Of a stretch of 64,000 bases of DNA, positions 54,734 to 63,735 are shown one piece after another. Each line of letters begins with the position of its first letter. Within the stretch, counting starts at the first letter, position 1. Origin of the DNA: Anaerostipes sp. (GTDB lineage: Bacteria > Bacillota > Clostridia > Lachnospirales > Lachnospiraceae); NCBI RefSeq assembly GCF_018381315.1, contig NZ_JAGZSD010000017.1, positions 12,206 through 76,205 on the forward strand, in the 5' to 3' direction. A model generated the notes under the pieces. That model did not search any database and was not told the origin of the DNA. It worked only from the letters and a program-made list of their open reading frames with translations. The translations under genes and the position numbers were made by a program.

Positions 54734-55498
54734 ATGAACAATGTAGAAGTGAGCGGTCTCTCTTTTTCTTACGACAGAGGGGCAATGGAAAAAAGAAACT
54801 ATGTACTCTCCGGAATCAGCTTTACGGCAGATGAAGGGGAAACAGTGGGACTGATCGGAGCTAACGGAGCGGGAAAGTCTACGCTTTTAAAGCTGTTTAC
54901 GGGGCTTCTGACAGGATATGAGGGAGATATAAGGATCGGCGGTGTCAGGGTGGAAAAGGGCTCGCTGGCTGACATCAGGAGGAACACCGGATATGTATTC
55001 CAGGATTCAGAAAGCCAGCTCTTTATGTCTACCGTTTATGAGGATACTGCATTTGCACCCCGAAACTATGGTTTTTCTGAGGAAGAAGTGGACAAAAGAA
55101 CCATCCGTGCATTGGAGAGTGTTCACATGGAACAGATGAAGGACCGGCAGATCTATCGGCTGTCCGGAGGGCAGAAGAAACTGGCTTCCATCGCCACGAT
55201 CCTGTCCATGGAACCTGGTGTGATCCTGCTGGATGAGCCGTCTGTAGCTTTGGATCCAAGAAACAGAAGGAATCTGATCCATGTACTCAATGAACTTCCG
55301 GGGACAAAGATCATCGCTTCCCATGACCTGGATTTTATTTATGATACATGCAGGAGAGCAATATTGATCTCAGACGGCAGGATTGCTGCTGACGGGCCTG
55401 CGGAAGAGATTTTAAGAGATCAAGCACTTTTGGAAGAAAACGGGCTGGAGCTTCCCCTGTCTTTTTCCAGAGAAAATGTAAGGAGGGATCATTCATGA
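54734..55498 (+). CDS. ECF transporter ATPase (CbiO/NikO)
   Basis: 254-residue ATPase. Walker A is GANGAGKST, the Q loop is VFQDSESQLF, the signature is LSGGQKK and Walker B is VILLDEPSVALD. ECF-type ATPases have the Q-helix QLFMSTVYEDTAFAP. It energises the nickel uptake permease. It overlaps the MerR gene by 4 bases, so the whole set from 48913 to 55908 can be one transcript. Confidence 0.92.
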   Translation: MNNVEVSGLSFSYDRGAMEKRNYVLSGISFTADEGETVGLIGANGAGKSTLLKLFTGLLTGYEGDIRIGGVRVEKGSLADIRRNTGYVFQDSESQLFMSTVYEDTAFAPRNYGFSEEEVDKRTIRALESVHMEQMKDRQIYRLSGGQKKLASIATILSMEPGVILLDEPSVALDPRNRRNLIHVLNELPGTKIIASHDLDFIYDTCRRAILISDGRIAADGPAEEILRDQALLEENGLELPLSFSRENVRRDHS

Positions 55499-55908
55499 CG
55501 ATAGCAGAGGTAAGCAAAAAGTACGATATTTCCGCAGATACGCTGCGGTATTACGAGAGGATAGGACTTATACCGCCTGTTCCGAGAAAACCCAGCGGCA
55601 TCCGGGATTATGATGAGGAATCCTGCCAGTGGGTGGGACTGATGAAGTGTATGCGCAAGGCAGGAGTTCAGATTGAGGCCTTGATTGAATATGTGGAACT
55701 GTTCCGCCAGGGAGACGAGACCATCAATGCCCGGAAAACGATTCTGATAGAACAGAAGAAACGTCTGGTTCAGAAAATGAACGATATGCAGGAAACTCTG
55801 GAACGGCTGAATGATAAGATTGAGAAGTATGAACAGGGGAAGATGACGGCAGAACATCAGCTAAAAGAAAAGCAAAAGGCATGTCTGGCAGATACAGAAG
55901 TGAAGTAA
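55495..55908 (+). CDS. MerR-family transcriptional regulator
   Basis: 137 residues. The winged helix is TIAEVSKKYDISADTLRYYERIGLIPPVPRK-like at 2-32 and is followed by a long coiled dimerization helix (about 80-125). The effector region is short. It has one cysteine in the CMRKAG part and one in SCQW; it resembles the aldehyde- or thiol-responsive AdhR/NmlR group. As the last gene of the operon it may regulate the 19-base-spacer promoters at 48815 and 35360. Confidence 0.88.
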   Translation: MTIAEVSKKYDISADTLRYYERIGLIPPVPRKPSGIRDYDEESCQWVGLMKCMRKAGVQIEALIEYVELFRQGDETINARKTILIEQKKRLVQKMNDMQETLERLNDKIEKYEQGKMTAEHQLKEKQKACLADTEVK

Positions 55909-55950
55909 ATGACCGTTAAAGTGACCGATAAAGATAAGACCAGAAGATAT

Positions 55951-55992
55951 ACAAAACAGGGCTGCCGTTTTTCTTCGGCAGCCCTGTTTTGT
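55951..55992. terminator. Bidirectional terminator
   Basis: ACAAAACAGGGCTGCCG and CGGCAGCCCTGTTTTGT are perfectly complementary. It lies between convergent genes and closes the nickel-pincer operon and, on the other strand, the EAL gene. Confidence 0.9.
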
Positions 55993-56018
55993 ATATAAAT
56001 TCTCATCAAATAATATTG

Positions 56019-59000
56019 CTAAGCATCTTGTTTCTTACAGATACAAAGATAGCAGAGCTTGTCCGCTGTCCCCTCAACAGGGCTGGCATTCAGAGATATC
56101 TTAATAGCCTTGTTTTCAGGCAGACAGATCTCAAAAGAAGTTTCATAATTATTGCAGTGCTCCATAGCACATAAAAGTTCTTGTCTGACCTGTTCCGGCA
56201 GTCCGGATTCTAAGGTCCGGCTGTAGTCTTTGCTGCTTAAGTAATGCTGTAATGACTGCAGCGTATATCCGTATTCCTTGAAAAAACCTGCAGAAAGCAG
56301 TCTGAATTTTATATCTCCGTCGTCTGTCCAGAGAAGGGAAATGCTTTCCGGGAGATGTTTCAGCAAATGCTGCATCTGGCTGCGGAGATTTACGGATTCG
56401 GTCACATCCAGGACTACTCCCTGTAAAAACTGTTTTCCCTGATATTCCATGTATTTACTCTGGTCAATGACCCATATGTATCCATTTTTGCTGAGCATGC
56501 GGTATTCAAGATTTTTGACCTTGTCATCCTGCTCAAGCTCCTCAACGCCGTTTAAAACCAGAGACCTGTCGTCCGGATGAACCATATTCATAAACTTGTT
56601 GTCAAAACGGTCCTGAAGTTCCTGCTTGGTGTAACCGAATATCTGCAGGAAACGGTCACTCACATAGAGAAACTCAAAACCAGGGGTATCGGAACAGCGG
56701 TGATAGCCTCCCGGCATGTCATGATTTAAAAATGCAAGTTCCTGATTTTTGCGCATGAGCATGCTGTTTCTTTCTGCCAGCTGAAGCTGTACCCTCATGG
56801 GTTCAGAAATATCTGTACATGCACTGACAATGGCAAGCCGTCCGTCCTCGGCTTCAATGACTTTTCCTTTGTCCAGTGTCCAGAACCAGGTGCCGTCCTT
56901 TTTCGGCATCCGGTATGAAGTCGTATACTCAAGCCCGGCGTAGTATTCCGGTCCGATATCCCTTGCAACCTGTTCCCGGTCATCCGGATGGATGGTGTTG
57001 ATAACTTTGCCGTCAATGGCCTTGTCAAGTTCTTCAAAGGAATCATAATCCAGCAGGCGCACCATCTCATGATTGGCAAAATAAAGAGGAAATCCGTCTT
57101 CACAGTAACCGCCGATCATACCGCCGGGTGACATCTGGGCAAAGATGGAGGCAGCCGTGCGCCGGTTATCCTCGGTGAGTTTCATAAAAGAAGAATCCTT
57201 CTCCGAGATATGGACAACCGCTGAAAGTGCCCTCTGAGACGCAGCCAGCCGCTGTTCCCTGAGTTTTTGCTCTGTCACATCGCTGACAGAACCATAATAT
57301 AATTTCCGGTTATCCTGTTCTTTCAGGAGATAAACATGCATATGCAGCCAAATCGTGTCCCCATTGTCTTTGAGACGGCGCACGTCACTTTCTGCACCAT
57401 TCAGGACATTGAGGTCAGCGCGGCTGAACATATCAAAAACTGTCTTACGGTCTTCTTCATAAATATTTTCCAGAATGAACCTGCGCTGTTCTTCCAAATC
57501 AACAGAATTTGTCCCTGTAATTTTAAAATATTGTTCGTTGGCACGCACCAGCTCGATCTGTTTTCCGCACACGCTATAGAAAGCGACACCTCCCATGATA
57601 TTATTGAGCAGGGTTTCGCTGAATACATTTTCATTTAACAGTTCTTTGATATGCAGCCGTTCTAACTGGCGAGCTTTGATACCCCTAAGGTCCAGATTAT
57701 TTTCATCGGCAAGAAGAGGTTCAAATACCTTAATCGGCATAGGATGATAGAAATAATAACCCTGGCCGTATGTACATCCCATATCAAGGAGATAGTCCAT
57801 CTGTTCTTTGGTTTCCACACCTTCGGCAATGATTTTAAGACCCATGAAGCGGGCCATACTGATAATGGCTTCCAGAATACCGTAGCCTTTTCCTGAACTT
57901 TGGTCATCCATCTCCAGGAATTTCATGTCAATTTTGAGCACATCTACGTTGACATCCTTCAGCATATTAAGGGATGAATAGCCGCTGCCGAAATCATCCA
58001 TCAGAACAGTAAATCCGGAAGCCCGGAGTTTTACGATGGCGTCATTGATCAGTTCATACTCTTCTGCATAGGCACTTTCTGTGATCTCAATCTCAATCAA
58101 ACTTGGATCTAAGCTGTATTTTTGGATCAGATTCTGAAAGGTTTCCACTATATCCAGAGAATAAATATCGACTCTGGAAACATTGACGGAAATCGGAATA
58201 GCTTTGTGTCCCTGATCGATCCAGGTTCTTACCGATCTGCATACCAATTCCCAGACATAGAGATCCAGGTTGGTGATAAAGCCATTGCTCTCCAAAAGAG
58301 GGATAAAGTCCCCCGGAGGGATCAGGCCCCGCTTTGGATGATTCCAGCGGACAAGGGATTCCAGGCCGATGATTCTGCCTGTAGCCATGTTGCATTTTGG
58401 CTGGGCATAAAAAGTAAATTCTTCCTGTTCCAGTGCATGCTGGATCTCTGAAAGCAAAATATGATTGTCTTTCATCTTCTGCATCATCCTGCTGTCATAA
58501 CGGCAGGATCTTTTTGTGTAGTTTCCTTTGACGGAAGACATGGCAATTGCGGCACGGTCGTACATAGTTCTGACAGGAATATGGCGTTCAGTGATGCTGT
58601 ACAGGCCAAAGGCAGGAAGAAAGCCTACATTGCCCTGATAACGTTTAATATACCCCATGATTTGATGCTGAAGGTATGATATAACAGCCTGATCGTCAGG
58701 AAGAATAATACAGAAATCATCATCTCCCATATAACCTGCGATTCCGCCATGTTCTTCCTGTGCATTCTTAAGATGGCAGCCAATGTCAATCAGGAACTGG
58801 TCACCGGATTTTTGTCCGTACCATTCATTAAACAGTTTAAAATGTTCAATATCGATCGCCATCAGACAATAGGGCTTTCCTTTTGATTGTTCAAGAAATT
58901 CATAGGCCTTCTGCAAAAAGATATTTTTCCGGTACAAACCAGTCAGAGGATCAATAAAAGCAGAAAGAGTTTTCCCGGTGCTTTGGTTGTCTGAGTTTAA

Positions 59001-59711
59001 TTCCTTCTGTTTTTGTTTTTGGATATCCTGAATAAAGCACATCATGATCTCATCACTGTTTCCGCTGTGACGGATAGGAACGATAGTCTGTGCAGTCCAG
59101 CAATATGTGCCGTCTGCTTTTTTTCTTCTGAACTGTTCCAAAAGAAGAAATGACGGTGATGCATTTTCAAGCCGATTTCTGATGTTATCAATATTCCAAA
59201 AATCCAGGAAAGCAGCTGCATCATCAGGATGGATCAGACGGCGGGCAGCATCCTCCAGGAGTTCCGACAGACATCCTTCCTCAGCCGGATTTACATATTT
59301 GTGAGGCAGATGATACAGGAGACGGTAGGTGTCTTTGGAAAAATTCAATTCAAACAGTTCGTCATAGGTAGACATGTCCGTCAGGTTATAAAACAGATTT
59401 TTGTTTCCCTCACAGATAGATCTTGACAGGACAACATGGCAGATACCGGAACCAGGCCAGCTGATCGTTCCTGTGTTTACTTCCACCCATTGGTTCAGCT
59501 TTTGATTAAAAAACAGAGTACCCTCATTGTCAGGCGCAGTCAGAGGACATCCGCTGCACGGCGAATTTTCTGCGCAAAATACCTCATAACAAATATTACC
59601 ACAGCTGATCTCGGGAAAAACCTGCTGAAGTTCTCTGTTAAAGTGAACAATTTTGTAATTTTGGTCAATAATATAAATACTGGTTTCAGAAGTAAAATTT
59701 TTTGGATTCAT
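56019..59711 (-). CDS. PAS-GGDEF-EAL cyclic di-GMP phosphodiesterase
   Basis: 1230 residues, no membrane segment. Order: PAS-like domains (about 1-260), a degenerate GGDEF (about 275-410, GYMGDDDFCIIL in place of GGDEF), an EAL domain (about 425-665), then four PAS-like domains to the end. The EAL motif reads GLESLVRW; SVNVSR, EIEITES, MDDFGSGYSS, LKIDMKF, AEGVETKEQ and GQGYYF complete the active site, so it should hydrolyse cyclic di-GMP. The ATG at 59711 is preferred; a GTG at 59750 lies further upstream. Confidence 0.88.
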   Translation of the reverse strand: MNPKNFTSETSIYIIDQNYKIVHFNRELQQVFPEISCGNICYEVFCAENSPCSGCPLTAPDNEGTLFFNQKLNQWVEVNTGTISWPGSGICHVVLSRSICEGNKNLFYNLTDMSTYDELFELNFSKDTYRLLYHLPHKYVNPAEEGCLSELLEDAARRLIHPDDAAAFLDFWNIDNIRNRLENASPSFLLLEQFRRKKADGTYCWTAQTIVPIRHSGNSDEIMMCFIQDIQKQKQKELNSDNQSTGKTLSAFIDPLTGLYRKNIFLQKAYEFLEQSKGKPYCLMAIDIEHFKLFNEWYGQKSGDQFLIDIGCHLKNAQEEHGGIAGYMGDDDFCIILPDDQAVISYLQHQIMGYIKRYQGNVGFLPAFGLYSITERHIPVRTMYDRAAIAMSSVKGNYTKRSCRYDSRMMQKMKDNHILLSEIQHALEQEEFTFYAQPKCNMATGRIIGLESLVRWNHPKRGLIPPGDFIPLLESNGFITNLDLYVWELVCRSVRTWIDQGHKAIPISVNVSRVDIYSLDIVETFQNLIQKYSLDPSLIEIEITESAYAEEYELINDAIVKLRASGFTVLMDDFGSGYSSLNMLKDVNVDVLKIDMKFLEMDDQSSGKGYGILEAIISMARFMGLKIIAEGVETKEQMDYLLDMGCTYGQGYYFYHPMPIKVFEPLLADENNLDLRGIKARQLERLHIKELLNENVFSETLLNNIMGGVAFYSVCGKQIELVRANEQYFKITGTNSVDLEEQRRFILENIYEEDRKTVFDMFSRADLNVLNGAESDVRRLKDNGDTIWLHMHVYLLKEQDNRKLYYGSVSDVTEQKLREQRLAASQRALSAVVHISEKDSSFMKLTEDNRRTAASIFAQMSPGGMIGGYCEDGFPLYFANHEMVRLLDYDSFEELDKAIDGKVINTIHPDDREQVARDIGPEYYAGLEYTTSYRMPKKDGTWFWTLDKGKVIEAEDGRLAIVSACTDISEPMRVQLQLAERNSMLMRKNQELAFLNHDMPGGYHRCSDTPGFEFLYVSDRFLQIFGYTKQELQDRFDNKFMNMVHPDDRSLVLNGVEELEQDDKVKNLEYRMLSKNGYIWVIDQSKYMEYQGKQFLQGVVLDVTESVNLRSQMQHLLKHLPESISLLWTDDGDIKFRLLSAGFFKEYGYTLQSLQHYLSSKDYSRTLESGLPEQVRQELLCAMEHCNNYETSFEICLPENKAIKISLNASPVEGTADKLCYLCICKKQDA

Positions 59712-59791
59712 ATATTCGTCCCTGTCAGTCAACTTCACTATAATTATCACTACTATTATAGTATTTTTTAGTGAAACCAGTCAACGGTCGG

Positions 59792-59862
59792 CATAAGTTT
59801 TTCTCCACTATCTCCAGTCGGCTCTGGAAAGGCCTCCTTCTGACAGTGAAGAAAAACTTATG
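59792..59862 (+). repeat. 60-bp palindromic repeat, copy C
   Basis: The longest form: GCATAAGTTTTTCT and AGAAAAACTTATGC are perfect arms around the common core. It lies between the EAL gene and the aspS promoter. Confidence 0.75.
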
Positions 59863-59929
59863 CTCCTAAGACAGCAAGCCGGAGAACTGGTCAAAATGCC
59901 ACAATTAAGTAAAATACGTGAGAAATAAT

Positions 59930-59959
59930 TTGACAAAGCGGATGAAGCTGAATTATAAT
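59930..59959 (+). promoter_or_regulatory. Promoter of the aspS T-box leader
   Basis: TTGACA and TATAAT are 18 bases apart, a consensus match, just before the leader RNA. Confidence 0.75.
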
Positions 59960-59964
59960 AAGTC

Positions 59965-60218
59965 AAAAAGCGTGGATGAAGAAAAGTAGCATAGATTATC
60001 GCTTCCAGTGAGCGGGAGACAGTGGGAACCCTGCAGAGTGAATTTATGTGAAGAACACTTTGGAGCTGCAATCTGAACATCCGGAGGATCAGTAGGTGAG
60101 CCGCAGGCTGTGCGTTATTCAGCATACCAGAGAGGCTGTACAGACAGTAAATCAGGTGGTACCGCGGACTTTACAGTTGTTCGTCCTGAAAGATTTTAGG
60201 ATGCACAGCTGTTTTTTT
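59965..60218 (+). ncRNA. T-box riboswitch of aspS, probable Asn (AAC) specifier
   Basis: Stem I begins GGATGAAGAAAAGTAGC and closes with GCTGC and CATCC. The upper loop has AGTGAGC. The 3' side reads GTGAAGAACAC; by analogy to other T-boxes, where GAAG precedes the codon and A follows it, the specifier is AAC (60054-60056). The antiterminator word AGGTGGTACCGCGG is at 60154-60167. A terminator ACAGTTGTTCGTCCT...AGGATGCACAGCTG with T run follows (60173-60218). Uncharged tRNA would allow aspS transcription. Confidence 0.85.
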
Positions 60219-60250
60219 ATTTCATGGGAAAGTGCGTCCCATGAAATAAA
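60217..60250 (+). repeat. Post-terminator hairpin shared with the pab leader, copy 2
   Basis: TTTATTTCATGGGA and TCCCATGAAATAAA are perfect arms around AAGTGCG. The loop region matches 29887-29923. Confidence 0.65.
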
Positions 60251-60335
60251 AAGTACTCTGTGCAGGATGCACACAAATCCATTTTGTTCTTACACGAAAA
60301 GAATACACAATATATGAAAGTAAAAGGAGAAAAAA

Positions 60336-62081
60336 ATGTCAGATATGTACCGCAGCAAAACTATGGATAAGATTTCTGAAGGCGACATCGGATCCCGGTT
60401 AAAGATCGCCGGATGGGTGGAAAACATCCGTGACCACGGCGGCGTGTCCTTTATTGATTTAAGGGATATGTACGGCGTGATGCAGGTTGTGTTAAGAGAC
60501 GGTGATCTTTTAAATGAAGTCCGAAAAGAAGAGTGCCTTTCAATCGAAGGTGTTATAGAGCACAGAGACGAAGAGACTTATAATCCTAAAATTCCTACAG
60601 GGACTATAGAATTGGAAGCACATAAAATTGATGTGCTCGGAAAGGTTTATACAGATCTGCCGTTTGAAGTGTCAGGCTCCAAAGAGATCCGGGAGGATGT
60701 CCGTCTGAAATACCGCTATTTAGACTTAAGAAACCGAAAGGTAAAAGACAATATCAAATTCCGGTCAGAAGTCATCAGCTTTCTGAGAAGGAAGATGGAT
60801 GAGCTTGGATTCATGGAAATCCAGACGCCGATCCTCTGCGCATCCTCTCCGGAAGGTGCCAGGGATTACATTGTTCCGTCCAGAAAGTATAAAGGAAAGT
60901 TCTATGCACTTCCCCAGGCACCGCAGCAGTATAAGCAGCTTTTAATGGTGTCCGGCATTGACAAATATTATCAGGTGGCACCTTGTTTCAGAGATGAGGA
61001 TGCCCGCGCGGACCGTTCTCCGGGAGAGTTCTACCAGCTGGATTTTGAGATGAGTTTTGCAACTCAGGAAGATGTATTTAAAATCGGCGAGGAAGTTCTG
61101 GCTGAAACATTTAAAAAGTTTGCACCGGAAGGTTCTGCTGTCACAGAGACACCGTTCCCTGTCATCAGCTATGAGCAGGCTATGCTGGAATTCGGCACAG
61201 ACAAGCCGGATCTTCGGAATCCGCTGCGTATAGTGGATGTAACAGACTTTTTCCAGAGATGTACCTTTAAGCCATTTCACGGCAAGACTGTGAGAGCAAT
61301 CAAGGTTCATGCAAACCTCTCCAAAGGATTCCATGAAAAGCTTCTTAAGTTTGCCCAGTCCATCGGTATGGCAGGTCTCGGATATCTGGAAGTAAAAGAT
61401 GATATGTCCTATAAAGGACCGATTGATAAATTTATTCCGGATGACATGAAAAGTGAGCTGGCAGAAGCAGCAGGTCTTGAGGCAGGAGACGTGATCTTCT
61501 TTATCGCAGCCAGTGAAAAGCTCGCCTGCCAGTTTGCAGGACAGATCAGAGATGAGCTTGCAGCACGCCTTGATCTCTGCGAGAAAGATGCATACCGATT
61601 CTGCTATATCAATGATTTTCCGATGTATGAGACAGATGAGGAAACAGGACAGGTGACCTTCACACACAATCCGTTTTCTATGCCGCAGGGAGGCTTAGAA
61701 GCACTGAATGAAAAAGATCCTTTGGATATTCTGGCCTACCAGTATGATATCGTCTGCAACGGAGTTGAATTATCTTCCGGAGCAGTGAGAAACCATGATC
61801 TGGATGTTATGGTCAAAGCATTCGAGATTGCCGGATACGATGAAGAGACATTAAAAGAGAAATTCGGAGCATTATATCATGCGTTCCAGTTCGGTGCACC
61901 TCCTCATGCGGGAATGGCTCCCGGAATTGACCGTATGCTCATGCTTCTAAGAAATGAAGAAAATATTCGTGAAGTGATTGCTTTTCCAATGAGCGGAACT
62001 GCACAGGATCTCATGTGCGGTGCCCCAGGCGAAGTATCAGAGCTTCAGCTTAGGGAAACACACATTAAAGTAAGAGACTGA
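60336..62081 (+). CDS. aspS: Aspartyl-tRNA synthetase, bacterial type
   Basis: 581-residue class II synthetase: anticodon-binding OB fold (about 1-110), catalytic core, a GAD insertion (about 280-400) and motif 3 GMAPGIDRMLML. Motif 2 is CFRDEDARADRS. In the anticodon domain the position that is Leu30 in E. coli is His (IRDHGG), as in AspRS enzymes that also charge tRNA-Asn; the second discriminating position reads Glu instead of the usual Lys or Gly. With the AAC T-box this suggests a non-discriminating enzyme that needs GatCAB. Start has AAAGGAGAAAAA. Confidence 0.95.
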   Translation: MSDMYRSKTMDKISEGDIGSRLKIAGWVENIRDHGGVSFIDLRDMYGVMQVVLRDGDLLNEVRKEECLSIEGVIEHRDEETYNPKIPTGTIELEAHKIDVLGKVYTDLPFEVSGSKEIREDVRLKYRYLDLRNRKVKDNIKFRSEVISFLRRKMDELGFMEIQTPILCASSPEGARDYIVPSRKYKGKFYALPQAPQQYKQLLMVSGIDKYYQVAPCFRDEDARADRSPGEFYQLDFEMSFATQEDVFKIGEEVLAETFKKFAPEGSAVTETPFPVISYEQAMLEFGTDKPDLRNPLRIVDVTDFFQRCTFKPFHGKTVRAIKVHANLSKGFHEKLLKFAQSIGMAGLGYLEVKDDMSYKGPIDKFIPDDMKSELAEAAGLEAGDVIFFIAASEKLACQFAGQIRDELAARLDLCEKDAYRFCYINDFPMYETDEETGQVTFTHNPFSMPQGGLEALNEKDPLDILAYQYDIVCNGVELSSGAVRNHDLDVMVKAFEIAGYDEETLKEKFGALYHAFQFGAPPHAGMAPGIDRMLMLLRNEENIREVIAFPMSGTAQDLMCGAPGEVSELQLRETHIKVRD

Positions 62082-62109
62082 TCATTTACAGAAAGTTGAA
62101 TAAGAAAAG

Positions 62110-62146
62110 AAAAGCCGTACATTCAGAAATGAATGGGCGGCTTTTT
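62110..62146 (+). terminator. Terminator after aspS
   Basis: AAAAGCCG and CGGCTTTTT pair, with ATTC/GAAT inside. Confidence 0.85.
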
Positions 62147-62191
62147 GCATATATATGGTAAATAATAAAGTCTGTACTGGGGGAAAGCCTT

Positions 62192-63580
62192 TTGGGTACG
62201 CTTCTTCAGATTATTTTTATCAACCTTGTCGTGTCTCTGGATAACATCGGCGTCATAGCCATGGCAACCAGAGGGCTTTCAAAACGCCGGGCCAAAGCGG
62301 CCAGGGATCTGGGTGTCTGGCTGTCTATTTTTCTAAAGATGGTGTTTGTGGGGATTATCGGATTTTTATTCAGAATCCCATGGCTTCATATCAGAATCCT
62401 TGGAGGCGTCATGCTTTTATATGTCACTTTTACGATGATGAAAGATAGTGGATCAGACAGTGGCAAGCATGAGCAGGCAGGGCAAAAAGACAATTTTTGG
62501 TTTGCCATCATCTCTATTGTAGCAGCTGATGTGAGCATGAGTTTTGATAATGTGCTGGCGATTCTTGGAGTTGTGTCTGCGGACGGCGGCGGACTTCATA
62601 TGAAAGAATTTCTTTTGATCTTCGGAGGTCTGGCTTTTTGTGTGCCGCTGCTTTTATGGTTCAGCGGGAGTATCGCAGACTGGATGGATGAGTTTCCGGT
62701 CCTGAATGATATCTGTGCAGGATACCTTGTTTACACAGCAGTCAAAATGATGATGGAAGATGAGTTTGTCTCGCTTTTTCTTCAGGAAATCAACTTTTCC
62801 ATCGCAGCCCCATGTGCGGCTCTGGCCGGAATTCTTGTGGCCTGTTTTAAAGTGTATTCGGAAGGGCGGGATTTTCAATATCACAGCGGAAAGATCCTCG
62901 TGGCCTGTGTCACCGCTCTTTCATGCTATGCAGTAATGGATATGGCAGTGCTCTCCTACTTGAGCACCGGACCATCCCCAAAGGGATATCAGCTGAGTCT
63001 TAAAGCCCTCTATGGATTTCTGCCCAAAGGGATCAATGCGGTACATCTCACCTCCATGTCCTCCGGAGTTTTAGAATTGTGTGTGGCTGTCTATACGGCA
63101 GATGTCATGAGAAGAAAGGGGACGTCCTCTTTCTTCTGGAGGTACGTAAAAACAGAACATATGATGATACGCCTGCTGCTGTTTCAGACTGCTCTCTATG
63201 TGATCGGGCTTACACTCAACTTTGGGCTGGGGAAACCGGATGTGTGGATGTTTATTTCCGAACTTATCTTTGAAATTATTCTGATGAGTGTCTATGCTGC
63301 GGTTTTTGGCATCCTGTGTTTTTCTTTCAAAAGCGGCGGACTGGGTCTTGGACTGAGCCTTTTGTTTCTGCTGCTGGAAGCTGTCATATCCTCTGTGCTG
63401 ATGTTTGATGAGACCAGCGTTCTGGCAGGCTTGTTTCCAAACTATTATTTAGAAAACCTGGAAAGCCACATGCACGATCTGATCTTTGTGATGAGGGGGC
63501 TGTTTATGTCAGCCATCTATATTCTGCCGGTGCTTATGATCGGACAGAGAAAAAACAGCACTTCTTCGGAATCTTCTTGA
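62192..63580 (+). CDS. TerC-family integral membrane protein with extended C-terminal membrane domain
   Basis: 462 residues. The first 200 residues are a TerC domain with the two conserved acidic motifs NLVVSLDNIG and DVSMSFDNVLAI, seen in manganese exporters and tellurium resistance proteins. The remaining 250 or so residues contain about six further hydrophobic segments of a type I do not recognise. Usual TerC proteins are 220-330 residues. The start is TTG behind GGGGGAAAG. Metal-ion export is the family expectation. Confidence 0.8.
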   Translation: MGTLLQIIFINLVVSLDNIGVIAMATRGLSKRRAKAARDLGVWLSIFLKMVFVGIIGFLFRIPWLHIRILGGVMLLYVTFTMMKDSGSDSGKHEQAGQKDNFWFAIISIVAADVSMSFDNVLAILGVVSADGGGLHMKEFLLIFGGLAFCVPLLLWFSGSIADWMDEFPVLNDICAGYLVYTAVKMMMEDEFVSLFLQEINFSIAAPCAALAGILVACFKVYSEGRDFQYHSGKILVACVTALSCYAVMDMAVLSYLSTGPSPKGYQLSLKALYGFLPKGINAVHLTSMSSGVLELCVAVYTADVMRRKGTSSFFWRYVKTEHMMIRLLLFQTALYVIGLTLNFGLGKPDVWMFISELIFEIILMSVYAAVFGILCFSFKSGGLGLGLSLLFLLLEAVISSVLMFDETSVLAGLFPNYYLENLESHMHDLIFVMRGLFMSAIYILPVLMIGQRKNSTSSESS

Positions 63581-63735
63581 ATAGGAGAAGATTCCGGATT
63601 CGGAGACTGGATATCCTTCAGAAAAACTGCCGGAAAAGAAGGAATCAAATGGACAGAACTAACCTTTCCTCTGTGCCTTGCCACCTGATATAAAAACTCG
63701 AAGTGGTAAAAAATAAAAACAGGGGGAACAGGAAG

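Noticed and set aside
55495..55908. Mercury- or copper-responsive MerR
   Set aside because: It lacks the metal-binding cysteine pattern at the C-terminus, and the linked genes are reductase and nickel-pincer genes.
63566..63597. Terminator at the end of the TerC gene
   Set aside because: GGAATCTTCT/AGAAGATTCC forms a good hairpin that overlaps the stop codon, but no T run follows.
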